From Thelephora terrestris (Eukaryota > Basidiomycota > Agaricomycetes > Thelephorales > Thelephoraceae), in assembly GCA_015956445.1 (NCBI GenBank), contig WIUZ02000005.1:1736001-1800000 (forward strand): a stretch of DNA of 64,000 nucleotides, in the 5' to 3' direction. A model generated the notes under the pieces. The model did not search any database. It saw only the letters and a list, made by a program, of their open reading frames with translations, and was not told where the DNA came from. The position numbers and the translations under genes are program-made. Shown piece after piece: positions 56,201 to 64,000 of the stretch. Every line of letters begins with the position of its first letter. Position 1 is the stretch's first letter.

Positions 56201-58745
56201 TTCCCCCTGTATTCCTCTTCTCACGCCTCGAGGCCTCATGGTTTGGGCCCGGCGGCGAGTTCATGACGTTGCTCCGAACCACGGACCTCGTTCCTTTTAT
56301 CGCGCATTCTTTTCGCGGATCGTACCCATGCTCCGGGCACCGGGACTAACCCTCGTCTTCTATGTTGGCATCACCATCGGGGTGTAGGTTGACACGATTA
56401 GCGACGTATTACAACAACGATGCGGATCATTCTGTAGCACTGACGATGTTTTGTTGTACAAGGTGAGTGCGGAAGTGCGCTGCCTGCCGCTGCGCTAACT
56501 GATCCCATAACAGGCGAAGGAGAACGTGCGCAAGGCTATAGAAACCAGGAGCCCCATGGAGAGACAGAACTGGTTGGGGGAGGCGCTGAGGTAGGTGTGA
56601 CGTAATGCAGCGAGGTGTGAGGCACTGATTTGCCGTTTGCCTACCAGACTACTGATCAAAGGCGCGCGAGTTCTCGAGTTTGACAAACTCAGTGAAATCT
56701 GCGGCCATTTCCAGGATCTTAACTTCGCAAAGGGTAAGTGTAATTTATTGAACCTTCAATATGACCCTGAATTACTGGCTCAAGGTGTTGTGGAGCTTCC
56801 GCTGAGATGCGCCCAGACGGCTGATCCGGACTCCGTTGGTAGGGAGTATTGGCATGAGGGATCCACGGATGCTTCTGACCCAAGGGCGAAGTTTTGGGAA
56901 CTCCGGAAAAAGTGCTACGACCTAGTCCTCCAGTCGCTTCAGCACTTTGAAGACAAGGGTGCTGGATCTTCCAAGGGCCTTGGTGCAGACCAAACAGACG
57001 ACCCAGAGGTTGCGAGGTCTCATGCTTACGAACTGGCGTTCTCGAGCGAGGATGAGCTGTTCCATTCCACCTTGTACGATTGGTTGATTGGCAGGGGGTT
57101 GGCAGACGAGTTGCTGGAGGTGAGGGTGTTGTTCGAGGTTCAATTGGTTGGATTCTGAGGTCCCGCCTTGCAGATGCGACCAGCATACCTCGAGGCCCAC
57201 TTGAAGAGGGAGCCGGGGACGGTGGAGAAGTATCAGCTCCTCTGGCAATTCTACGTCAAAGACGGTCAGCCGCTTCGAGCCGCGGAGGTTCTTGCCGCTC
57301 TTGCGAAATCGACAACGTGAGGACGTCCGGTGTTTCCGGGTTGGGAGAACCAAACACCTGACCCTTAATCTTTTGGTGTATAAGGTTCGATCTGACTCTC
57401 GATGAGAGGCTAGAGTATTTGACTTTGGCTGTGGGAAACGCCAAGTCGCATCCCGTGGCTGTCGGAGGTCGGCACGAAGACGCTATCTCATTTTTGACCG
57501 AGTTAGAAGAGGAGCTCGAGGTGGCGCAGGTCCAACTCGAAATGTATCACACCCTTGCTCCGAGGATAGATGAAGCCGGTGAAGTCGCAGAAAAGATTAA
57601 GTTCCTGACAACGAGGCTGTTCAACGTTACCGAGGTAAATCGGCCGGTGTTTTCCCGATTAATTTTTTTTCTGCCCTGGGCTGGGTAACAAGGAGGTGCT
57701 GACAGGTGCTACTTGTCTTTGTCCTTGCGGTAGCTTTATCAGGGGTGGGCTGAGCCGTTCGATCTGGTCACAATGAAGCTCCTTATCTATCACGTCTCGG
57801 AACATCGGGATGATAACTTGGTGCGACCCCTTTGGAGCAGAATCTTTGACGAAAGTGAGGATCATTTCGCTCTCCACCCTGCATTCCTTTTTGATGTTCA
57901 TTTCGGCGTTTTCCCTGCTTTGACAATGTAGCACTAGAGGGCGTCGATCCGAGCGAGGCAGCTGATAGACTGGTGGCTAAGGTGATCCCTCTTGGCCAAA
58001 GGTTCTACCCATCAGAGTGTGCCTTCCCGCTGCGTAAGTGAAGGTCGGGGGAAGGAACGGAAGGTTGCTGACGAATTTGTTGCCTCATGCCATCTGCGAC
58101 ACATCTAATAGGTCACGTTGCTAATCTTCTGGTGCGTTTTGCTCTAGCGAGCGATAAAGTTGTAGCTGCGGGGTGGGCGCCCAGAACCCTCGTACAGTGT
58201 GGAGTTGCGTACCCCGAGATTTGGGATATTCTGCATGGCATGTACGAATCACAGGTAGGTTTTCATTCCTCTCCTTTTCCCCTCTCCCTTCCATTTCACT
58301 TCGTTTCATTCCTCGGATTTGGCCCTCGCCCATCTGTGAAATATCAGATACGCCAACGAGTCCTCGACTTCCTTACGTTTTCGCCACCCTCCATTCGCCC
58401 TGTCTTCCCCCGTGCATTATCATCCGATCTCACCGTTTCCCCGTGTTGCTCCAAACGCTCCAGATACCCCCATTTAACCTTCAGCAAAACGTACAAGCGA
58501 TTTCATGTGACATTGCGATTCTGCTCAACGATTGGCTCGAGGAGGCCAAGCGGTCGCGCCACTCGCATTCCTATGGAGGTGGTCTTGGGGCATCTGCCTC
58601 TGGTTCCGGGGTTCGGGAGGACGAGTTCCCGGTGTTCAGGATCGATCAAGCAATCGACCAATATCTTGTAGAGCTGGAACCGAGCAGGACAGAGACGAAG
58701 GCCATGTATGAGGGTGTCAGGCGACAGCTGAGGCGGAGCTTCTGA
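53284..58745 (+). CDS. Nucleoporin Nup155/Nup170 family
   Basis: Large inner-ring scaffold nucleoporin (human Nup155, yeast Nup157/Nup170). Many exons, roughly 1,400 residues. N-terminal helix LDVLQAASRVLQEQL, then the beta-propeller: SVFPDDYRVPFLKRKLAGVP, MVSHMGLMPEIDRAWVTMDN (family signature), KLFLWDY, DGRIFMCGSQDGCLYELHYQ, RIISVVVDKKRGVFYALSSS, RTWAMCPAPRDPHDEVYAA. From about 55380 the alpha-solenoid begins (SYGRDQTCAMLLAIASG, AERSYVTTPNSGVAIFSG, VYENVYITAQKNLYALKELL, RLLIKGARVLEFDKLSEICG, ELAFSSEDELFHSTLYDWLI, FLTELEEELEVAQVQLEMY). It ends MYEGVRRQLRRSF at 58745. Start by ATG 53284 (MSFVSFSTLQNPSS). Divergent from MAD2. Confidence 0.95.
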
Positions 58746-59321
58746 AGTCCCGGCTTCCGCACAACAATTAGACGATAGCATACGGGAACTTCCCCCCCCC
58801 CCTCATCTCTCACAAAGCTACCTATGATAGCTGATCTATTTTTTTCACGCACCACTGTCCCCCATAGTTTCGTCTGACATGATCCGTCGTACATTCATAC
58901 AAATCGAAGCACGGGAGCGTGAGCTGTGGTCATATGCCCTGGTCAGGCAGGGTTTTTTAAAGTGATATGAAAGAGCTCAGATGGTTTAGGCTTTTTTGGA
59001 CCCGTGACAGCATGGTTGGTATCCACTTTAAATTACTGGTTCGGATATTTACAACGATATGCGCGTCTTCCGTAAGATCTTAAATCCATCGGCTGATGGA
59101 CTGAGCCCGACGTCGATTGTCAGTCGAATGGAGGAGCGCGGGAAGGGAGCACAACGAATGCGAGGGACCTTGGGGCATGGCATAGGAGGATTAATAAAAA
59201 CCTACTTTCGATGACATGAAACAATTAGAGGGCGCTTCGATACATAGGAGGGCAGTGTACATTCAGATAAGCAAAGTTCACGTCGAAGTATCATGTGGGG
59301 TGGAATGTCCATCGACCCGCT
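58746..59321. other. Convergent intergenic region
   Basis: Holds the 3' ends of the nucleoporin and of the leftward RING-CH gene. Includes a C homopolymer of about 11-12 at 58791-58802. No gene recognised. Confidence 0.5.
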
Positions 59322-60335
59322 TCAGCTGACTTCAAGGATGATGTCCTCTGCCCGAAGGAGGAGCCGTTTGGCAAGCTTCTGAGTGAGGTCGTAAACCTTG
59401 GCGAGAGCCCTGGAAGTAAACGGGAGACGTTCAGCGTTCGAGCGCAGGTATAGTTTAGAATTGATAAATGAACCTAAGAGCGCCAATGACCATGAGTACG
59501 ATGACGATGATTGCTGTCATATCTCTGGAAGATCCCCTACGACCCCGAGAGGACCTATAGCGAGCGACCCAATGTACTGGGCCGAGGAATGGCATGGAGA
59601 GGATCATCTGAATCAGGGAACCGATGCCCACAAGCGGGAGACCGAGGAGGAACTTCTTGACCAATCTGACCATCAGGGCGTCTGGTTCGGTGAGGAGCGG
59701 GGTAGGGCGATTCTGGGATCGGTGGTGGGATCCCTCACGCAGCTCAATTATACCAAACTCGTCGTTCAGTATCGATAGAGTGGAGGATACGAGGTCTTTG
59801 AAGGTGTCAATCGGGTAAAAGTAGTACGAGATGTATGAATCTTCCGAGACCCCTTGCTCAAACAAGCTGATGCAGGCGGCGGTAACGAAGGAAGAGACGT
59901 AGACAATGAGCGTAAATATGATTGTTGAGACCGCGGCGATGACGACTAGAGAGCGGCCGACGTAATGAGAGGTGGACGCGAACAAGTTTGGGGGAGAGAC
60001 TTGCCTGGATTTGAAGCAAGCCCAGAAACCCGTGTCCTGGCGAAATGGTAGCGATAATGACATTGGGGACAGACCCAGAAAGCGTTCGTCGAGGCGGACG
60101 TGGTCCTCCACTGCTGCAAGCATTTGACGTGGACGTGCTAAAAGACGGGGAAAGATACAGCTTGCGATTTATGGTATCCGGCGTGGAGACATACACTTAT
60201 AGAGCCTTTGCAGAGGCACGGTCTGATCATCCTACCAAGCTCCTGGTCCGGACCATCGAAACATATCCTGCACTGGGGCGGCCCGGTCAAATTGGCAGTT
60301 GTGTCTACGGTTGAATCGTCAGTCCGAGTCTTCAT
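59322..60335 (-). CDS. RING-CH (MARCH-type) membrane E3 ubiquitin ligase
   Basis: Starts MKTRTDDSTVDTTANLTG at 60335. The RING-CH zinc ligands are all present: CRIC, CLCKGS, then after an intron HVHVKCLQQW and CPQCHYRY (C4HC3 pattern C-x2-C, C-x-C, H-x2-C, C-x2-C). The second intron uses a GC donor (CAG|GCAAGT, about 60004) and joins SGLASNP to VVIAAVSTIIFTLIVYVSSF, the first of about four membrane segments (others LLGLPLVGIGSLIQMILSM and TAIIVIVLMVIGAL). A last exon from about 59410 gives RALAKVYDLTQKLAKRLLLR and the stop at 59322-59324. About 290 residues. Expected to sit in ER, Golgi or endosomal membranes; the target is unknown. Confidence 0.9.
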
Positions 60336-60767
60336 GCTTGTGGTGCAGACTCAGCGCGTGCCACGTGAGAATCGATCGACAAATGATTCCGCCCGCCGGC
60401 GGTGACGGGTAGCGCTGAGATTCACCTTCTTTTCTCTACCAGAGATCCACTGAAGATTTGGATCTACTGAAAAATGGACGAATTAACGGGTGACCACCTT
60501 CGTTCTCTCCTTGTGGCGCACCAAGTTGCAAATTGTCCTCGAGGGTTCCCCGGAGGAACCGATTGGGGTCACGGATCTCTCAAAGAATTCTTCCATTATT
60601 GAAAAAATATTTCCAATCTCATCTTTCTGCACCCATATCACCGTGTCCCACCGCGGTAGCACACCATCCCGAGATTCCTCGACAGCCTACTTAAAGGCTT
60701 CAAAATCTTGCGGATTAAAATTCCCAACCGTGTTCGTTCGCCTGCACTGTCCTTTCTCCGCTGCTCA
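60336..60767. other. Intergenic, divergent promoters
   Basis: Between the leftward RING-CH gene and the rightward REX4-like gene. An open stretch from ATG 60475 (MDELTGDHLRSLLVAHQ) to a stop at about 60600 could be a 5' exon of the latter, but no in-frame splice to it was found. Confidence 0.4.
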
Positions 60768-61731
60768 ATGTCCTCCAGATATATTGCCCTTTCCACGCAA
60801 TCGGTCGGCGTTGGCCCAGGTATGCTTTCATATCAATTGCTGTGTTCCGAGCTTAACTCTTCTTCTTTTCTTTTTGATTTTGAAACAAGCTGGCTCTACG
60901 TCCATGCTCGCGTGGGTTATCAGCCCGTTCTATTACTCATGTCGATCCAGTCATCTGATAATCTCACACAGGCGGGTCGTAATAGTGGGATATAGGGGTA
61001 CCACTCTCATGAATGAATTCGTCAAACCAACTTTGCCCATCTCTGATTATCGAACGAATGTCACCGGTATTGTGCCCGGGATTTTGGAGTCCGGTAAGCA
61101 TGAAATACTATCTTCTTTCAAAGGGGACATCGCCGTCCGTCCGTCTTGACGCCTAAATGCCCTTGAACCGCAGACGACGCCGTCCCCTTCGATGAAATTC
61201 AAGCACGGGTGGCCATGCACATCGCCGATAAAATAATCATCGGCCACTCCCTTTGGAATGACCTTTCTGGTGAGTTTCCGTCCTCCTTGACTCGCCCTGT
61301 CCACCTCGCGTCCCACCAGTTCCTACCCCTGATTACTCCTCCTCGTTTATGTGCCTTACTAATCCTTTTTAGTCATTGGGCTCCCACACCGCGCAGTCGA
61401 CACGCGAGACGTCGCTCTCTATCGACCCTTCAGGGAGACCCTTCGCATGAACCAGCTTGTCGGCTTGCCCACTTTGATGTGGCATTTTATGAACCGTGAA
61501 ATTCAGAAGGAGCGCGTCGATCCCGTTAGTGTTTGCATTCCTCCGTCGACCCTCTTTTACATTCGCCCGGAGCTGATCCACTGCGACCATTCCTTGATCG
61601 TATAGCTGGAGAACGCGCGCGCGCTCATGGATCTCTACCGTTCCGCGGAAACAGACTTCGAAGGACCGATTTCCGGTGGTGAATGGCCGTTCCATCTCCC
61701 CCCTGAAAACTTTGCACGCTGTTATTTGTAA
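60768..61731 (+). CDS. REX4/ISG20-like DEDDh protein, catalytic residues lost
   Basis: RNase-T-like fold of the REX4 family (pre-rRNA-processing 3'-5' exonuclease). Exon 1, ATG 60768: MSSRYIALSTQSVGVGPG; then AGSTSMLA joined to RVVIVGYRGTTLMNEFV, LPISDYRTNVTGI, DDAVPFDEIQARVAMHIADK, IIIGHSLWNDLS, VIGLPHRAVDTRDVALYRPF, LRMNQLVGLPTLMWHFM, RVDP joined to LENARALMDLYRSAE, and the end ENFARCYL (61731). About 220 residues; all joins are GT-AG and in frame. Family motif I is Asp-x-Glu (ALDCEMVGVG), here ALSTQSVGVG, so both acids are gone. Motif III His-x4-Asp (HDPVEDARA type) is here VDPLENARA, so His and Asp are gone. Only the motif II Asp (NDL) remains. It is very probably a pseudoenzyme, unless an unseen alternative exon supplies the motifs. 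The start could lie further upstream. Confidence 0.8.
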
Positions 61732-62237
61732 TCCCGTTGCTCCGTCTCGCCTACCAATCCCCCTCCCGATATTTTGGCTCCCCACCTAATGTTTATGGGT
61801 TAAGATGGACTCAAATTCTTGCCCCCCTACTATACACGACTGTTCGTTTACCTTGCGGACGCTCTATCTATTGTAATATTAGTGTTTTTCACTTGTCCAA
61901 GTTTTTGGCGTTGTTGTCCGTTGCCGTGTATCCTCACCAGAAGGGCCACTAGCACAGGTGTCGCTTCTTGCCCCTCGAATCAATGATCTTGCTCATATGT
62001 ATCTCTCCCGACAAGTTCGCACAGGACCCCAGATAATCGGTTATGAGGTCCCATCCAAAATCCCCAAATCTTGGCGCTGCCGACCCCTCACAAGCTACGG
62101 ATGTCGGGAGTGGAAAGAATTCTCCCGCTCCAGTAAACCATTATTCGTGCTAAGTACCACCTTTCTAATGACAGACGGGGAGTATCGTTGGCGCAGTCAG
62201 TGAGGATAGTCGGGCTACTTAAGATTTCCAATCATAC
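61732..62237. other. Unassigned stretch
   Basis: Possible further 3' exons of the candidate gene at 62238-62704 (for example a leftward frame reading FGDFGWDLITDYLGSCANL near 62050), with a competing rightward frame at 61958-62203. I could not decide between them. Confidence 0.3.
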
Positions 62238-62704
62238 CTCCAGCAACGTAGATCTTGCTCGTGGCAGCCTTCAGTGCCCAGCTTGTGTCACCAAGTTTCC
62301 CGGCAGGTTTTTGGGATGTTGAGACTCTCTCGGGGATGCTATCCTAGCACCCTTCAGACTATCGCGTATGGCTTTGGCGGTGCGACATGCAAGAGCCCTC
62401 CGTGGCGCACTTTCTTGGTCTTGGGGTCAGGACCGTCGGGTGTGAAAATCGTGGACAAAAATACCTCATTTCGGTCCAGTTCTGCCATTACAAGCGCGCG
62501 CGGCAACGGCACCATTCTCTATCATGACAGACTCTGGTGCAGCCCTGAACCGAGTTTCTCTTTGGTTCCTTCCAGAATGTCACGAAGTGCACGAGATATT
62601 GTGCCTTTGACTTGCACGCTCAGTGTCCTTCGAAATATTTCCCGATGTAATGGCTCATTAAGAGAGCGCGAATGGGGATAGAATGTGTCACATGTGATCG
62701 GCAA
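62238..62704 (-). CDS. Unrecognised multi-exon gene candidate (internal exons)
   Basis: Three consecutive leftward exons join in frame through canonical short introns. The first ends at 62533 (LNEPLHREIFRRTLSVQVKG, SRALRDILEGTKEKLGSGLH) before a 51-nt GTCTGT...GGCAG intron. The second is 62481-62387 (KLDRNEVFLSTIFTPDGPDP, KKVRHGGLLH), followed by a 43-nt intron. The third is 62343-62238 (SQKPAGKLGDTSWALKAATS, KIYVAGG), followed by GTATGA. The sequence looks coding but I do not recognise the family. A possible first exon with a signal-anchor (MARRRPVCELALVICISMGF) begins near 63004 on the same strand. Start, end and exon number are unknown. Confidence 0.4.
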
Positions 62705-63073
62705 AGTTACAGCATCCGAGGGATGGCCGAGCGCCGAGCCAAGGCCTGGTCAAGTCCGGATCACACACATGGTGCCCTCGAAGGTCTCCGATTGGTCCGG
62801 ATTTACAGTAACTCAGACCTTTTTCGCCCAAAATAGAGTGTTTAGTGCGGGAAAAAACCATACCTCCATGCATGAGTCCACCCGATTATCTGGGGTCATG
62901 TTCGCACACGCTCAAAACCTTGTCCAAATGGTCACCTGTAAGGAAGCCCATGGAAATACAAATCACGAGTGCCAATTCGCAGACCGGTCTTCGTCTAGCC
63001 ATTTTTTTCTCGCTTGAGGAACTACCTAGGTTTGGAAAATATTTGGCGGGCTTCGAGGCAGGTAATAAATCAT

Positions 63074-64000
63074 CTAAATTAGCGTATGATAGGGTGCCAA
63101 CGTCCTAACTTTCGTTCTGTGTTGGTGGCGTACCGTCACCTGTCTCCGCGATGGTACGTACCACTGCGGTCTTTCCCTCATCAAGCGTGCACGTCTCCGA
63201 GCCATGGCCACCCCTTTCCACCTGACCTCGCCTGACGAAGATGAGCGTGCTAGGCACTTCCGAAAAACCCTTGGGTTGTTCTGCTTGATAGCGAGGCTCG
63301 CCAGCCGCAACCGGACTCGGTCGTCCTCCACCTCATCTCCGTATAGCATCCTGTACCTGGCTACTAGCCGAAGGCCGTTATCGGCGCATTTCGACGTCTG
63401 TCGTAAATGCCGCAACAGCAGCAGGACCGTTGTCGAATTGGGTGTAACCCTCGGATTGAGTTTCACTAGCTCATCGACCACCGCCTCCATTTCGCGGACC
63501 GAAGCGAATCCTTTTGGGGCAACCGGCCCTGCCTGCTGTTGTCCGTTCGGGAGCGGGAATGCGAGTGTTAGATACAAGTGGAGGAGCCTAAGGCAAGCCC
63601 GATTCCCCTTAGTGTCCGTCGCGGCTTTTTTGGACCCCATCTTTTCGAACCAGCTCCGAATGATGCCCAACGACCATTCCCGATCCCGCAATCGTAATCT
63701 GGCACGAACGAGGGTATAAATCGTCCGAGGCCGGACATTTGTAATCTGGGAATGATTGCGGTGGGGAGGTTGGCGCATCAGTAACTTGTGACGTTCTTCT
63801 AATCCAAGATCTCCGTCTTCCACCACGTCCCGAGTGTTTGGCCGTTCGCCGTTGGTTAGACGACTCCGGTTTTGTGATTCAGAAACAGATGGTGGCGGCC
63901 TTTCGACACTGTTGTGCGCCTTGCCCATAAACTCTATCCAAATAGCGTGCGGAAGTCCCTCGGACGCCAGCTGAGAAGCAGAAAGCTTAGCCATCTTCAC
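63074..64000 (-). CDS. Possible PPR-like protein, 3' part (runs off right edge)
   Basis: An open frame of about 300 residues enters at the right edge and ends at 63074. Helical, Arg/Leu-rich content: LSASQLASEGLPHAIWIEFM, TNVRPRTIYTLVRARLRLRD, EMEAVVDELVKLNPRVTPNS, TVLLLLRHLRQTSKCADNGL, VRLRLASLAIKQNNPRVFRK. The spacing of helix pairs, and phrases such as RVTPNSTTVLLLLRHL, recall the pentatricopeptide-repeat proteins that bind organellar RNA, but repeats are too degenerate to be sure. The very basic C-terminus (MARRRARLMRERP, RRQVTVRHQHRTK) fits nucleic-acid binding. No start is visible, so the true N-terminus lies beyond 64000. Confidence 0.55.
   Translation of the reverse strand: MKMAKLSASQLASEGLPHAIWIEFMGKAHNSVERPPPSVSESQNRSRLTNGERPNTRDVVEDGDLGLEERHKLLMRQPPHRNHSQITNVRPRTIYTLVRARLRLRDREWSLGIIRSWFEKMGSKKAATDTKGNRACLRLLHLYLTLAFPLPNGQQQAGPVAPKGFASVREMEAVVDELVKLNPRVTPNSTTVLLLLRHLRQTSKCADNGLRLVARYRMLYGDEVEDDRVRLRLASLAIKQNNPRVFRKCLARSSSSGEVRWKGVAMARRRARLMRERPQWYVPSRRQVTVRHQHRTKVRTLAPYHTLI

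Noticed and set aside
58121-58671. Overlapping frames through intron sequence of the nucleoporin gene
   Set aside because: They read through pyrimidine-rich introns; only the Nup155-like frame is continuous across the exons.
1-64000. tRNA, rRNA, CRISPR arrays, operons or bacterial ribosome-binding sites
   Set aside because: No cloverleaf with a proper T-arm, no spaced repeats and no ribosomal sequence were seen; introns show the DNA is eukaryotic.
1-64000. Transposase, reverse transcriptase or virus-derived elements
   Set aside because: No recognisable catalytic motifs, terminal repeats or target-site duplications were seen; the large repeats here are explained by segmental copies of NLR genes.

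Overview
The window reads as a gene-dense piece of a basidiomycete genome, probably Agaricomycotina. The genes are split by many short introns (about 45-110 nt, GT-AG with a few GC-AG). The families present are typical of that group: NLR-like NTPases with TPR tails, Cas1-type glycan O-acetyltransferase, Nox-type NADPH oxidase, LCCL membrane proteins, basidiomycete F-box proteins and a fungal-type SH3BGR protein. I cannot name the species. Splice sites were read by eye, so exon edges are good to a few bases at best.

Layout. Positions 1-27,000 are dominated by an NLR cluster: a leftward NLR leaving the window (1-744), a decayed rightward NLR (1399-2760), an intact leftward NLR (3602-6480), a second decayed rightward NLR (7338-9187), an intact rightward NLR (10062-12985) and an intact leftward NLR (23873-26724). 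The first four are two copies of one head-to-head pair. The last two form a large inverted repeat around about 9 kb of ordinary genes: an LCCL membrane protein, two tandem lipocalin-like paralogues, a hypothetical protein, seipin, a short-chain dehydrogenase and an SH3BGR-like protein. The left arm also carries two broken pieces of the SH3BGR gene in rearranged order.

From 27 to 33 kb lie CAS1-type acetyltransferase and HMP-P kinase (ThiD) genes. 33-34 kb holds a decayed F-box/LRR gene. 34-40.7 kb is a gene-poor stretch. 40.7-48.6 kb contains a secreted GH16 glucanase, a small acidic-tailed membrane protein, an intact F-box protein and a methyltransferase. 50-64 kb is a conserved housekeeping block: NoxA, MAD2, a Nup155/Nup170 nucleoporin, a RING-CH (MARCH-type) ubiquitin ligase, a REX4-like protein that has lost nearly all of its exonuclease residues, an unrecognised multi-exon candidate, and the 3' part of a possible PPR-like gene leaving on the right.

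The most notable points are the duplicated head-to-head NLR pairs with a conserved helical N-terminal domain, the long NLR inverted repeat with a permuted SH3BGR fragment that hints at a circular intermediate, and the REX4-like pseudoenzyme.
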